Notes: generated by a model not told the origin, from the letters alone. 47,104 bases of DNA from Rhodanobacter thiooxydans LCS2 (GCF_000264375.1 NZ_AJXW01000048.1:1-47104), one strand, 5' to 3'. Positions 1 to 8,712 are shown, numbered from the stretch's first letter. Program-made: numbers and translations.

Positions 1-167
1 ATTACGGATAAGTTCTAAGGCATACCGGGGCAGCGATAGGAACCCGGCATCGGCCCGGGGAGAATCAGGCGTCGCCCCATCCCGGCAGCCGGCTGCGAGT
101 ATGCTGGCGTGTCGCCGCGAGCCACCGGACGCGGAACTTCCAGGCCTGACCATCGGATACCTTCCCC

Positions 168-785
168 ATGAACCTGCATCGTTCCCTGTTGGTCGCCGTG
201 CTGGCCGCCGCTGCTGGTCTTTCTTTCGCCCCCGTGACGCCGGCGCAGACCGCCGCCGCGCCCGCCAGCAATGCGCTTGGCGGCAATCCGGTGCCGGGTG
301 TGTGCATGCTTTCGCGCGAGGCGGTGTTCGCGCAGTCCAAGGTGGGGCAGGCGGCGAGTGAGCGGCTGAAGCAGCTGGCGACGCAGCAGCAGTCGATGCT
401 GGAGAACCTGCGCAAGCCGCTGGATACCGATATCCAGGCCTTCCAGCAGAAGGCCGCCTCGCTCACCGAAGCGCAGCGCCAGCAGCAGGGCCCGGCTCTG
501 CAGCAGCGCATGCAGGGTTACCAGGCGCAGGTGAACCAGCTTGGCGAGCGTATCCAGCTCACCCGCGCCAAGGTCATGCAGCAGATCGGCGAGCAGGCCC
601 AGCCAGTCATCGCCAGCTCCTACACCAGCCACCATTGCGGCCTGCTGCTGAACCGTGACGCCGTGCTCGGCGGCAACGCCACCAACGACCTCACCAGCGA
701 CGTGGTGCGCGGCCTGGACGGCAAGATCACCACGCTCAACTTCAACCTCGAGCCGGCGCCCGCACCCGCGAACACCGGCAAGTAA
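168..785 (+). CDS. OmpH/Skp-like periplasmic protein
   Basis: 205 aa. An N-terminal signal peptide (hydrophobic residues about 8-22, cleavage near TPAQT) predicts export to the periplasm. Residues about 55-145 are rich in Q, A, L, E and K without Pro or Gly breaks, as in the coiled-coil tentacles of the OmpH/Skp chaperone family, which holds unfolded outer membrane proteins. The protein is longer than a typical Skp (about 160 aa), with a variable C-terminus ending in an Ala/Pro tail. It is not beside bamA or lpxD, where the canonical skp sits, so it is probably a paralogue. The family assignment rests on composition and the phrase AVFAQSKVGQAASERLKQL. The ATG at 168 directly precedes the signal sequence. 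Confidence 0.75.
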   Translation: MNLHRSLLVAVLAAAAGLSFAPVTPAQTAAAPASNALGGNPVPGVCMLSREAVFAQSKVGQAASERLKQLATQQQSMLENLRKPLDTDIQAFQQKAASLTEAQRQQQGPALQQRMQGYQAQVNQLGERIQLTRAKVMQQIGEQAQPVIASSYTSHHCGLLLNRDAVLGGNATNDLTSDVVRGLDGKITTLNFNLEPAPAPANTGK

Positions 786-984
786 ATCCGGGACGTGGTG
801 GGCGAGACGGGTTGGGTGTGCTGGCCGACATCGGCCAGCGACCGGCGGGCGAGAACCGGGCAGGGAATCGTCCGCAGCAGACGGTTCCCGCTCCGCGCTT
901 GCCCGGACGTATACTGATGCCCGCTGCGCCACGGCCGCGACAACCGTCCCCTGCGGCCGCCCGACCCGTTCCGGGAGAGCCGTC

Positions 985-1500
985 ATGAAATCTTCTCCAC
1001 TGCTGCGCCTGCTGTGTCTTGCCTGCCTTGCCCTCGCGGCCGCCGTCGCGCAGGCCGCGACCACGCCGGACAACGTGAGCGTGCGCTACAAGGACCCGCA
1101 GCACTTCACCGAGGCGAAGCGCAGCCTTGGCGTGCACCTGGTCAACCCCGACGCCTACCTGGCGCCGCTCAAGGCGTACATCGTCCAGCGCGCCTCGCGC
1201 ATCCTGGCGCCGGGCCAGCGGCTGGAGATCGAGGTGACCGACGTGGTCCGCGCCGGCGCCTACGAACCCTGGCGCGGCCCCGACTTCAACGACGTGCGCA
1301 TCGTCAAGGACATCTACCCGCCGCGCATCGACCTCAACTTCACCCTGTACGGCGCCGACGACAAGGTGCTGCGCCAGGGCCAGCGCAAGTTGCGCAACGC
1401 GGCCTTCCTGAGCAGCAGCTCGCCGGTCGACCAGGACTCGTTGCGCTACGAGAAGTCCCTGATCGATCTCTGGCTGCGCCGGGGCACCGATAGCCTTTAG
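985..1500 (+). CDS. DUF3016 family secreted protein
   Basis: 171 aa. A signal peptide (residues 1-26, ending in AVAQA) indicates a periplasmic or secreted protein. The mature part contains VSVRYKDPQHFTEAKRS near the start and RNAAFLSSSSPVDQDSLRYEKSLIDLW at the end, the pattern of DUF3016 proteins found across Xanthomonadales. In that family the region predicts an enzyme-like or binding fold of unknown function. The reading frame is open further upstream, but the ATG at 985 is the start that gives a proper signal sequence. It is a single gene between the Skp-like gene and tpm, with about 130-200 bases on each side. Function is unknown. Confidence 0.8.
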   Translation: MKSSPLLRLLCLACLALAAAVAQAATTPDNVSVRYKDPQHFTEAKRSLGVHLVNPDAYLAPLKAYIVQRASRILAPGQRLEIEVTDVVRAGAYEPWRGPDFNDVRIVKDIYPPRIDLNFTLYGADDKVLRQGQRKLRNAAFLSSSSPVDQDSLRYEKSLIDLWLRRGTDSL

Positions 1501-1630
1501 ACGGCCATTCGGCGGATTCGCGCCGGCACCTCCGCGGCAGGCCGGCTGAAAGTCGTGCATGCTTCGCTTCGCCGCTGGCCGGCATGCACAATGGCCGGCC
1601 GGCTCGTCCACTTGTCGACAGGAGATTCCC

Positions 1631-2287
1631 ATGGAGCCTGAGTTCTGGTTGCAGCGCTGGCGCGAGGGCCGCACTGGTTTCCACCAGGCCGCACCGACGC
1701 CGCTGCTGCTCAGGCACTGGCCGGCGCTGGCGCTGGCGGCGGGCAGCCGGGTGTTCGTGCCGCTGGCCGGCAAGTCGATGGATCTGCTGTGGCTGGCGGG
1801 GCAGGGGCATCGCGTGCTGGGAGTGGAGTTGTCGCCGCTGGCGGTGACGCAGTTCTTCGACGAGCACGGCCTGACTCCGCAGGTGCATGCCTCGCGCCTT
1901 GGTCTGCACCACGTGGCCGGCGAGATCGAGTTGATCTGCGGCGACGTGTTCGATCTGGACGCCGCGGCTCTCGCCGATTGTGCGGCGGTCTACGACCGCG
2001 CGGCGCTGATCGCCCTGCCGCCGGACTTGCGCCGTCGCTACGTGCGCGAGCTGCACGCGCGGCTGCCGGCCGGTTGCCAGGACCTGCTGATCACGCTGGA
2101 GTATCCGCAGCACGCGAAACAGGGGCCGCCGTTCTCGGTGCCGGAAGCCGAAGTGCGCGAGTTGTATGGCCGCGACTGGACAGTGGCGACGCTGGAACGA
2201 TACGACATCCTCGCGCAGCAGCCGGGGTTCGCCGCCGAAGGGGTGAGCGCGCTGGAGACGGTGGCGTACCGGCTTGCCAAGCGCTAG
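1631..2287 (+). CDS. tpm: Thiopurine S-methyltransferase
   Basis: 218 aa, the usual length of bacterial TPMT. It transfers methyl from S-adenosylmethionine to thiols, and in bacteria to selenite and tellurite species, in the cytoplasm. Family features visible: the N-terminal EFWLQRWREGRTGFHQ segment, the glycine/aspartate SAM region around residues 40-60 (VPLAGKSMDLLWLAGQGH then VLGVELS), the YDRAALIALPP segment near 125, and LITLEYPQ with GPPFSV near 155-168. The ATG at 1631 follows a GGAGA ribosome site (about 1620-1624); in-frame ATG codons upstream would add non-homologous sequence. It is transcribed alone. Confidence 0.93.
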   Translation: MEPEFWLQRWREGRTGFHQAAPTPLLLRHWPALALAAGSRVFVPLAGKSMDLLWLAGQGHRVLGVELSPLAVTQFFDEHGLTPQVHASRLGLHHVAGEIELICGDVFDLDAAALADCAAVYDRAALIALPPDLRRRYVRELHARLPAGCQDLLITLEYPQHAKQGPPFSVPEAEVRELYGRDWTVATLERYDILAQQPGFAAEGVSALETVAYRLAKR

Positions 2288-2580
2288 TGCTTCGCAGGGT
2301 TTGTCGCAAGCCGCGCGCTGCCGCCGGCGAGAAAATGGGACCGGGTTCCGCGTTTCCGGCGGCGTGGTCTTCAGACGGCCGCAGGGTGGCCGAAACAGTG
2401 GCAGACTGCCGGCACCGGCTTGGCCGGGCAGGTCGGCTGGCGCCCGCGGAAGATGCGCCAGGCAGACGAGTGGCCGCGCGCTGCGGGTCGACGCGACTCC
2501 GCTTTCGCCGTACTCCTCGCCGACCTGTCATGCGCAGCCAGGGGGCTTCGTGATCGAGGGGTTGTTGCCAGTGAACCGCA

Positions 2581-4176
2581 ATGAGGTCGATGGGATTTGC
2601 GCGCATGACGGGTGAGCGCAACGGTGTTCCCGGCTGGCTGGCCGTTGCATCCCTCGCGTTGATCACCCTGCTGGCTCTGTGGGCGCTCACGCCGCGGCGC
2701 GTGCATTTCGCGGTGGTGGGCGAGGTGATCCTGGCGCCGCCGTCGCCGGAGGCCGCGGTCAGGCTGTGGCTGAGCACGGCGGACCGCCGGCTGCTCCTGG
2801 CGCGGCAGCCTGATATCGAGGCTGGCACCGGCGAGCCGTCGCCCGCCGACGTGGTCATCGACATCGACCGCAAGTACCAGTCCATTGTCGGCTTCGGCGC
2901 GGCGCTGACCGACTCGTCGGCGTGGCTGCTGCAGAACCGGCTGAACGCGCCGCAGCGCACCGCGTTGCTGCGCGAGTTGTTCGGTCCGCCGCCCGGGCTC
3001 AACCTCAGCATGACGCGGCTGACCATCGGCGCCTCGGATTTCTCGCTGCAGCCCTACACCCTGGACGACCTGCCCGCCGGCGACACCGACCCGCAGTTGC
3101 TGCACTTCAACGTGGCGGCGAACCTGCAGGACGTGATACCGACCATGCGCGAGATCCTGGCGGTCAATCCCCAGCTGCGCGTCATCGCCTCGCCGTGGAG
3201 CGCGCCGGCATGGATGAAGACCAACGCGAACCTGATCGGCGGCGCCTTGCTGGAGCAGTACGAAAGCACCTATGCGGACTACCTGGTCAAGTACGTCGAC
3301 ACCTACCGCAGCTACGGCATCCCGATCTTTGCGCTGACCCTGCAGAACGAACCGGCCTTCGTGCCGCTGACCTACCCGGGCATGGAAATGCCGCCGGCCA
3401 CGCGCTCGCGCATCATCGCGCAGTACCTTGGGCCGGCGCTGGCGTTGCGCACCCCGAAGACGCTCATCCTCGGCTGGGACCACAACTGGGACCAGCCGGA
3501 CCAGCCGCTCGGCGTGCTGGGCGACCTCGACGCCGGGCCCTATGTCGACGGCATCGCCTGGCACTGCTACAGCGGCAGCCCGTATGCGCAGGGCCAGGTG
3601 CATCGTGCGTTCCCGGACAAGGACACCTACATCACCGAGTGTTCCGGCGGCGACTGGGAGTCGGCCAGGAACGGCGAGCTGCTGTGGTTCACGCGCGACC
3701 TGATGCTGGTCGGGCTGCGGCAGTGGGCGCGCGGCATCGTGTACTGGAACCTGGCGCTGGACGAGCAGCATGGCCCGCATTTCGGCGGCTGCGACCTGTG
3801 CAAAGGCGTGGTGCTGATCGACTCGCGCACCGGCGAGGTGAGCCGCAACGACGAGTACTACGCGTTCGCGCACTTCAGCCGCTTCGTGCTGCCCGGCGCG
3901 GTGCGGGTGCGATCCACCGACACGAGCAAGGACGTTGCCAACGTGGCGTTCCAGAACGCCTCCGGCGGGTCGGTGGTGCTGGTGATGGTCAATGGCGATG
4001 CGCAGCCGCGCCGCGTCACCGTGGCGCAGGGCCGGACCCGCTTCGGTTACACCCTGCCGGCGCAAAGCGTGGCCACCTTCGAATGGCGGCCGGCCAGCGC
4101 CCGCCCGCCCGCGGCGCCGCCGCCGTCGCCGGCCACTGCCGCCGCGGCCGCAACCTCGCGCGAGGTCGGCGGTTGA
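2581..4176 (+). CDS. Glycoside hydrolase family 30 enzyme (glucosylceramidase-like)
   Basis: 531 aa. A retaining beta-glycosidase of clan GH-A, family GH30. An N-terminal hydrophobic segment (residues about 18-37) is either a signal anchor or a signal peptide. The barrel starts near residue 90 (QSIVGFGAALTDSSAW, the typical GH30 opening). The acid/base Glu is in LQNEP (about E257) and the nucleophile Glu is in ITECSGG (about E353). A short beta-domain follows, ending FGYTLPAQSVATFEW, then a Pro/Ala-rich tail. The substrate (beta-glucoside, glucosylceramide or xylan type) cannot be set from sequence. Start could also be the ATG at 2590 or 2605; all precede the same hydrophobic segment. A peptidase gene follows 52 bases downstream. 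Confidence 0.9.
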   Translation: MRSMGFARMTGERNGVPGWLAVASLALITLLALWALTPRRVHFAVVGEVILAPPSPEAAVRLWLSTADRRLLLARQPDIEAGTGEPSPADVVIDIDRKYQSIVGFGAALTDSSAWLLQNRLNAPQRTALLRELFGPPPGLNLSMTRLTIGASDFSLQPYTLDDLPAGDTDPQLLHFNVAANLQDVIPTMREILAVNPQLRVIASPWSAPAWMKTNANLIGGALLEQYESTYADYLVKYVDTYRSYGIPIFALTLQNEPAFVPLTYPGMEMPPATRSRIIAQYLGPALALRTPKTLILGWDHNWDQPDQPLGVLGDLDAGPYVDGIAWHCYSGSPYAQGQVHRAFPDKDTYITECSGGDWESARNGELLWFTRDLMLVGLRQWARGIVYWNLALDEQHGPHFGGCDLCKGVVLIDSRTGEVSRNDEYYAFAHFSRFVLPGAVRVRSTDTSKDVANVAFQNASGGSVVLVMVNGDAQPRRVTVAQGRTRFGYTLPAQSVATFEWRPASARPPAAPPPSPATAAAAATSREVGG

Positions 4177-4228
4177 GTCCGGTGCTACAGTGCTGCGCTC
4201 CCCTAGCCACAGCGAAGCGAGCAGCGCG

Positions 4229-5155
4229 ATGACCAACCCGGCCTTCTACCCCATCGGCACACCCGGACGTCCCTGGGGCGACGCGGAGGTGGTGGCCTGG
4301 CGATCGCTGCAGCGCGTGCAGCGCAGCTATGCGGCGGAGGTGGCGAGCGTGATCGAGGCCTTGCGCGCACGCTTCGATGTGGCGGAGTACGGCCGGCTCG
4401 ACTATCCCTCCGGCAGCTATCCGCTGTTCGCGATCAGGAGCCGCGGCTGGCGCGATGAACTGCCCGTGGTGCTGGTGACCGGCGGCGTGCACGGCTACGA
4501 AACCAGTGGCGTGCACGGCGCGCTGCAGTTCGTCGAGCGGCATGCGGCGGACTATGCGGGGCGGGCCAACCTGCTGGTGGTGCCGTGCGTGAGCCCGTGG
4601 GGTTACGAGCGCATCCACCGCTGGAATCCGGACGCGCTCGACCCGAACCGCTCGTTCCGCGAACACAGCCCGGTGCAGGAATCGGCGGCGCTGATGCGCC
4701 TGGTCGCGCCGTGGCGCGAGCGCGTGCAGGTGCACATCGACCTGCACGAGACCACCGACAGCGACGAGAGCGAGTTCCGCCCGGCGCTGGCCGCGCGCGA
4801 CGGCAAGCCGTACGAGCCTGGCACCATCCCCGATGGCTTCTATCTCTGCGCGGACAGCGCCAAGCCGCAGCCGGCGTTCCAGCAAGCGGTGATCGCCGCG
4901 GTGGCGAAGGTCACCCACATTGCGCCGGCCGATCCCGATGGCACCATCATCGGCTCGCCGGTGGTGGCGCATGGCGTGATCGAATACGACTGCCGCAAGC
5001 TGGGCCTGTGCGCCGGCATCACCGACGCGTCGTACCGCACCACCACCGAGGTCTACCCCGACAGCCCGCGCGCCACGCCCGAACAATGCAACACCGCGCA
5101 AGCTGCGGCGGTATGCGCGGCGATCGACTACGCGCTGGCGCACGAGTCCGTTTGA
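4229..5155 (+). CDS. M14-type zinc carboxypeptidase / succinylglutamate desuccinylase-like
   Basis: 308 aa with no signal peptide. Zinc-site motifs of the M14 metallopeptidase superfamily are visible: GGVHGYET (H88 and E91 as first two ligands), the substrate-binding NRSF near 140, and HIDLHET (H173 as third ligand). TEVYPD near residue 277 lies where the catalytic Glu is expected. Members of this cytoplasmic branch remove acyl or amino-acid groups; the substrate is not known. The frame is open for about 240 bases upstream, but that stretch overlaps the GH30 gene, and the ATG at 4229 gives a family-like N-terminus. It converges with the HNH gene. Confidence 0.85.
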   Translation: MTNPAFYPIGTPGRPWGDAEVVAWRSLQRVQRSYAAEVASVIEALRARFDVAEYGRLDYPSGSYPLFAIRSRGWRDELPVVLVTGGVHGYETSGVHGALQFVERHAADYAGRANLLVVPCVSPWGYERIHRWNPDALDPNRSFREHSPVQESAALMRLVAPWRERVQVHIDLHETTDSDESEFRPALAARDGKPYEPGTIPDGFYLCADSAKPQPAFQQAVIAAVAKVTHIAPADPDGTIIGSPVVAHGVIEYDCRKLGLCAGITDASYRTTTEVYPDSPRATPEQCNTAQAAAVCAAIDYALAHESV

Positions 5156-5228
5156 GGGAGTCTGATCAATCGACCTTTGCTCGGCATGCCTGCAAGGCGC
5201 TTTACAGCGGTCGAAGGCGGCGCCCCGA

Positions 5229-5597
5229 TCACCCGGATTTCTGCCTTGCCGCCTCCCTGGGTTTGCCGACCCAACAATGCCATCTTCCGGCTGCGACTCG
5301 TTGCTGCACCAGTGTGCGGTAATGCTCCGGGGAAGGCGCAGTTTTTCGGCAATGGCGATGGCGGTTGCAGAAATCGCAGGCCGCGACGATGTTGGACTCC
5401 GTGTCTTTGCCGCCGTCGCAGCGGGCAAGCAGATGCTCTGCCGTGGCTTGCATTTGTCTGGCTTGCCGTGAGGTCAGGCCGCACCTCTGGGCGAACGGCA
5501 CTGGGCTGGACTGCCACATCGCACGGCCGCAGTAGAAGCAACGGCCGTGCTGGTTTCGGTAGGCGCGGTTGCGCAGGGAGGTCCGTTTGCTGGACAT
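5229..5597 (-). CDS. Solitary HNH endonuclease
   Basis: 122 aa. Small stand-alone HNH nuclease. The core is complete: a CFYCG zinc pair (C20, C23), then AEHLLARCDGG (E54, H55), ESNIVAAC (N69), and CDFCNRHR (C74, C77, H80). This arrangement cleaves DNA with a divalent metal in beta-beta-alpha-Me nucleases. No integrase, terminase or restriction partner lies nearby, so its role is open: restriction-like, repair or a domesticated remnant. An upstream in-frame ATG at 5678 would add about 27 residues; the 5597 start was chosen because homology-like sequence begins there. Divergent from the GNAT gene, convergent with the M14 gene. Confidence 0.85.
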   Translation of the reverse strand: MSSKRTSLRNRAYRNQHGRCFYCGRAMWQSSPVPFAQRCGLTSRQARQMQATAEHLLARCDGGKDTESNIVAACDFCNRHRHCRKTAPSPEHYRTLVQQRVAAGRWHCWVGKPREAARQKSG

Positions 5598-5789
5598 GAG
5601 GAGTCTCGCTGGATGAGTGAGGGAGATCCCGGTGAGTCGATACGACATCAATCCGGGCACCCAGCGATAACTCGTCATGGGCAAAACGCCGCCGGTTAAC
5701 CCGGACGGCAGGTGCTTTATAACTGCAAGATTCGCAAGACCGCAACCATTCCGGATCCCATGGATTCCTCGTACCGGCGCCTCTCCACG

Positions 5790-6311
5790 ATGATATTGCG
5801 CGACGCCGCTCCCGCCGACTTCCCCGCCATCCTCGCCCTCAACGAGGCGTTCGTGGCGGTGCTGAGTCCGCTCGATGCCGCGCGGCTGGCGCGGCTGCAT
5901 GCGCAGGCGGCGCTGCACCGGGTGGCCGATGTCGAGGGGAGGGTGACGGCGTTTCTGCTCGCCTTCCGCGAAGGCGCGGACTACGACAGCCCCAACTATC
6001 GCTGGTTCGCGCAGCGCTACCCGCGCTTCCTGTATGTGGATCGCGTGGTGGTGGCCGGCGATGCGCAGGCGCGCGGGGCCGGCACCGTGCTGTACCGCGA
6101 GCTGCAGGCGCAGGCGCGGCGCGATGCGGTGCCGTGGATCACTTGCGAGTTCGATGTCGAGCCGCCCAACCCCGTGTCCGCGCGCTTCCACGCGCGGCTG
6201 GGTTTTCGCGAAGTCGGGCGGCAGTCGCTGTACGGCGGCAGGAAGACCGTCTCGCTGCAGGCGCTCGACGTCGCCGCGGGTGACACCCCGCTGGCGATGT
6301 CTGCCGACTGA
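5790..6311 (+). CDS. GNAT family N-acetyltransferase
   Basis: 173 aa, a normal GNAT length. Cytoplasmic enzyme transferring acetyl from acetyl-CoA to an amine. The N-terminus MILRDAAPADFPAILALNEAFV is the usual beta1-alpha1 opening. RFLYVDRVVV followed by QARGAGTVLYRELQAQAR is motif A (pyrophosphate-binding RGAG loop) near residues 75-100. NPVSARFHARLGFREVGRQ near 125-145 is motif B. The substrate is unknown. Start: the frame is open from 5712, with another ATG at 5760; 5790 is preferred because it begins exactly at the domain. Confidence 0.88.
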   Translation: MILRDAAPADFPAILALNEAFVAVLSPLDAARLARLHAQAALHRVADVEGRVTAFLLAFREGADYDSPNYRWFAQRYPRFLYVDRVVVAGDAQARGAGTVLYRELQAQARRDAVPWITCEFDVEPPNPVSARFHARLGFREVGRQSLYGGRKTVSLQALDVAAGDTPLAMSAD

Positions 6312-6392
6312 GTAGTTGATTGCTGCGCAAGGCGCAGCGGAGCCGCCTGCGCGGATTGCCTGGCGCGGCGCCGACCTGCTAGCCTTCGTTAC

Positions 6393-6503
6393 CGAAGGGG
6401 AGTAGCTCCCAGTCGCTGTCGCCGTCATGACGAACCCGTGCTCCACGAGCCTGGGCTCCGGTGCAGCAGCAAGCCATCCACTGGTTTGCGAGCAAGACCT
6501 TCG
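6393..6503 (+). ncRNA. yybP-ykoY (manganese) riboswitch aptamer
   Basis: Seen: CGAAGG followed by GGAGTAGC at 6393-6406, and GCAAGACCTTCG ending at 6503. These match the two conserved strands of the yybP-ykoY class (GGGGAGUAGC at the 5' side, GCAAGACC at the 3' side), and CGAAGG/CCTTCG closes the P1 helix. The class senses Mn2+ and often controls TerC/Alx-family or MntP exporters. Here it lies 202 bases before a zinc-ribbon gene and 578 before a TerC gene. The P1 5' strand can also pair with CCTTCG at 6383-6388, and the 3' strand can join a downstream hairpin (separate entry). The class call comes from remembered consensus, not a covariance search. Confidence 0.85.
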
Positions 6504-6521
6504 CCGTTCCACGGCGAAGGT
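6497..6521 (+). promoter_or_regulatory. Expression-platform hairpin of the riboswitch
   Basis: Ten-base perfect stem ACCTTCGCCG / CGGCGAAGGT around a five-base loop. Its 5' arm contains the CCTTCG that closes the aptamer P1 helix, so the two structures exclude each other. There is no U-run after it, so it is not a plain intrinsic terminator. Control by Rho or by downstream pairing is possible. Confidence 0.6.
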
Positions 6522-6704
6522 GCGTCCATCACAGATGCCTTTTCCGCCGTGGCCTTTCGAGCCTTGCCGGAGCATCCGCGTGCCATTTGGACGTCCATTT
6601 GAAGTCGTGAAGCGCGCCCGCGCGCATTCGTCATTTTCATTCGCCGGGTCCGCCCCGGCCGGCCCGCGCGTGTGCGTGGCCGACCCCTTCCCGAGGAATA
6701 CCCC

Positions 6705-6986
6705 ATGCTGTGCCCCACCTGCAAAGACGTGAACCTGTCGATGACCGACCGCCAGGGCATCGAAATCGACTACTGCCCCCGCTGCCGCGGCATCTGGCTC
6801 GACCGCGGCGAACTCGACCGGCTGATCGAGCGCGCCGAACGGGCGGTTTCCGCGCCTGCACACGCGGCTGCTCCCCAGCGCGACTACCCGCCGCTGCAGC
6901 GCGACGATCGCTACGGCGGTCACGCGCATCACGAGCAGCGGCCCCGGCGGCGCAAGTCGCTGCTGGGGGAGCTGTTCGATTTCTGA
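6705..6986 (+). CDS. TFIIB-type zinc-ribbon protein
   Basis: 93 aa. N-terminal zinc ribbon MLCPTC (C3, C6) and YCPRCRGIWLDRGELDRLIE (second Cys pair about 27 and 30): the zf-TFIIB family of small bacterial proteins with a conserved WLDRGEL segment. The C-terminal half is basic and His/Arg-rich (HAHHEQRPRRRKSLLGELFDF), ending in the hydrophobic ELFDF typical of these proteins. Biochemical role unknown. A GAGGA ribosome site sits about 7 bases before the ATG. The manganese riboswitch lies upstream and TerC downstream (94 bases), suggesting one transcription unit linked to metal homeostasis; that link is inference. Confidence 0.85.
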   Translation: MLCPTCKDVNLSMTDRQGIEIDYCPRCRGIWLDRGELDRLIERAERAVSAPAHAAAPQRDYPPLQRDDRYGGHAHHEQRPRRRKSLLGELFDF

Positions 6987-7080
6987 GCGGCGACGATCCG
7001 CCTTTCCGCGTTCCAACCGTGCCGTCACGCCGCAAGCGGTGTGATCGCGCGCAACTCCTCGCCGACCAAAGAGACTTCCC

Positions 7081-7845
7081 ATGGAATTGCTGGCCAATCC
7101 CGAAACCTGGATCGCCCTTGCCACGCTGACGGCACTGGAGCTGGTGCTGGGCATCGACAACATCATTTTCATCTCGATCCTGGCGGGCAAATTGCCATCG
7201 TCGCAGCGCGACAAGGCGCGTCGCGCGGGCATCGTGCTGGCAGCCGTCACGCGGCTGGGCCTGCTGCTGGCGATCGCCTGGATCGTCGGGCTGACCGCGC
7301 CGCTGTTCTCGCTGTTCGGCCATGCGTTCTCATGGCGCGACCTGATCCTGATCGGCGGCGGACTGTTCCTGATCGGCAAGGCCACGCACGAGATTCACCA
7401 GAAGCTGGAAGGCGCCACCGAGCAGGTGACGATCGGCACGGCGGCGGCAACGTTCGGCGGCGTGGTCGCGCAGATCATGCTGCTCGACATCGTGTTCTCG
7501 CTCGACTCGATCATCACCGCAGTCGGCATGGTCGACGAGCGCTGGATCATGGTCACCGCGATCCTCGCCTCGATCGGTTTCATGCTGGCGTTCGCGCGGC
7601 CGATCGGCGAGTTCGTCGAGCGCCACCCCACGGTCAAGGTGCTTGCGCTGAGCTTCCTGATCATGATCGGCCTGGTGCTGATGGCGGACGGCTTCGGCCA
7701 GCACATTCCGAAGGGCTACATCTATGCCGCGATGGCCTTCTCGGTGTTCGTCGAGCTGATCAACCTGGCGATCCGCCGGCGCGCGAAACGAAAGGCGCCG
7801 CCAGTGGCGTTGCACGAGAAGTACGCGCAAGGCGATGCCGGATAG
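7081..7845 (+). CDS. TerC/Alx family membrane protein (probable Mn2+ exporter)
   Basis: 254 aa with about seven membrane helices. The N-terminal ALELVLGIDNIIFISILAGKLP and the mid-protein MLLDIVFSLDSIITAVGMV are the paired acidic TerC motifs (GIDN and SLDS) that line the putative cation site. TerC relatives such as E. coli Alx respond to manganese or alkaline pH through yybP-ykoY RNA, and this gene also lies downstream of such an RNA. A role in Mn2+ export at the inner membrane is therefore favoured over tellurite resistance, since no ter cluster is present. The ATG at 7081 begins MELLANPETW, typical of the family. Confidence 0.9.
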   Translation: MELLANPETWIALATLTALELVLGIDNIIFISILAGKLPSSQRDKARRAGIVLAAVTRLGLLLAIAWIVGLTAPLFSLFGHAFSWRDLILIGGGLFLIGKATHEIHQKLEGATEQVTIGTAAATFGGVVAQIMLLDIVFSLDSIITAVGMVDERWIMVTAILASIGFMLAFARPIGEFVERHPTVKVLALSFLIMIGLVLMADGFGQHIPKGYIYAAMAFSVFVELINLAIRRRAKRKAPPVALHEKYAQGDAG

Positions 7846-7946
7846 GTTCGCTTGTCCCTCGCTCGGCAGGGCGGCAGGGTCACCTTCGAGGATTTACCCA
7901 TGCAAGGTGGCCGATAATGTCTCCCTTTTGACCGGCAGGCGTGATC

Positions 7947-8648
7947 ATGGCCCAGCATCGGCAGCCGCTGTGGCTGCTTCCCGGATTCCTGTGCGATGAA
8001 GACCTGTGGCGCGACCAGCTGACCGGGCTGGCCGACCTCGCCGAGTGTACGGTGGCCGACCTCGGCCACGCCGACAGCATCGCCGCGCTGGCGCGGCAGG
8101 TGCTGGACGCGGCACCGCCGCGCTTCGCGCTGGCCGGCTTCTCGTTCGGCGGCTACGTGGCGCAGGAGATCGCGCGCCACGCGCCGCAGCGCATCGCGCG
8201 GCTGGCGCTGCTCGACACCTCGTTCCGCGCCGACACGCCCGAACGCCTCGCGCAGCGGCTGGCGGCCAACCGCACGGTCAGCCTGCCGGGGAAGTTCCGT
8301 GGCATGACCGAACAGCTGCTGCCGAGCTTCGTGGCGCCGCCGCGACTGCACGACGCCACGCTGGCGCAGCGGATCAACGCAATGACGCTGCGCCAGGGGC
8401 GCGAGGTGTTCATCCGCCAGAACGCAATGCGGCGCGAAGACGGCGAGGCGGCATTGCGCGGGCTGGCTTGTCCGGTGCTGGTGCTGTGCGGCCGGCTCGA
8501 CGCGCTCACGCCGCCCGCACTGCACGAGGCGATGGCGGCGCTGATGCCGCAGGCGCGGCTGGTGGTGGTGGAAAACAGCGGCCACATGAGTCCGATGGAG
8601 CAACCCGCGGCGGTGACCCGGGCGATGCGCGACTGGCTGACGGCGTAA
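7947..8648 (+). CDS. Alpha/beta hydrolase
   Basis: 233 aa. Alpha/beta-hydrolase fold enzyme, cytoplasmic. The oxyanion region is LLPGFLCDEDLW near residue 10. The nucleophile elbow is GFSFGG (S66). The acid Asp lies in VLCGRLDALTPP near 185, and the catalytic His is in ENSGHMSPMEQP near 212. The DTSFRADTPERLAQRLAANR cap segment resembles those of small esterases/lactonases; substrate unknown. A GTG at 7941 is in frame, but the ATG at 7947 is better spaced from GGCAGG. A DUF2127 gene follows at 64 bases. Confidence 0.85.
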   Translation: MAQHRQPLWLLPGFLCDEDLWRDQLTGLADLAECTVADLGHADSIAALARQVLDAAPPRFALAGFSFGGYVAQEIARHAPQRIARLALLDTSFRADTPERLAQRLAANRTVSLPGKFRGMTEQLLPSFVAPPRLHDATLAQRINAMTLRQGREVFIRQNAMRREDGEAALRGLACPVLVLCGRLDALTPPALHEAMAALMPQARLVVVENSGHMSPMEQPAAVTRAMRDWLTA

Positions 8649-8712
8649 GCTGTCGGCGCCGGCTACGCTGCGGATCGGGCGGCGCGGATCTCCGCAATCT
8701 CCACAGGAGAGC

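Noticed and set aside
5229..5597. HNH gene as part of a restriction or phage module
   Set aside because: No methylase, terminase or portal gene is nearby.
6427..6732. 101-codon plus-strand frame starting in the riboswitch
   Set aside because: It overlaps the conserved aptamer and the zinc-ribbon gene in another frame; no ribosome site.
7081..7845. Tellurite-resistance role for TerC
   Set aside because: No other ter genes are present, and the upstream Mn riboswitch fits metal export better.
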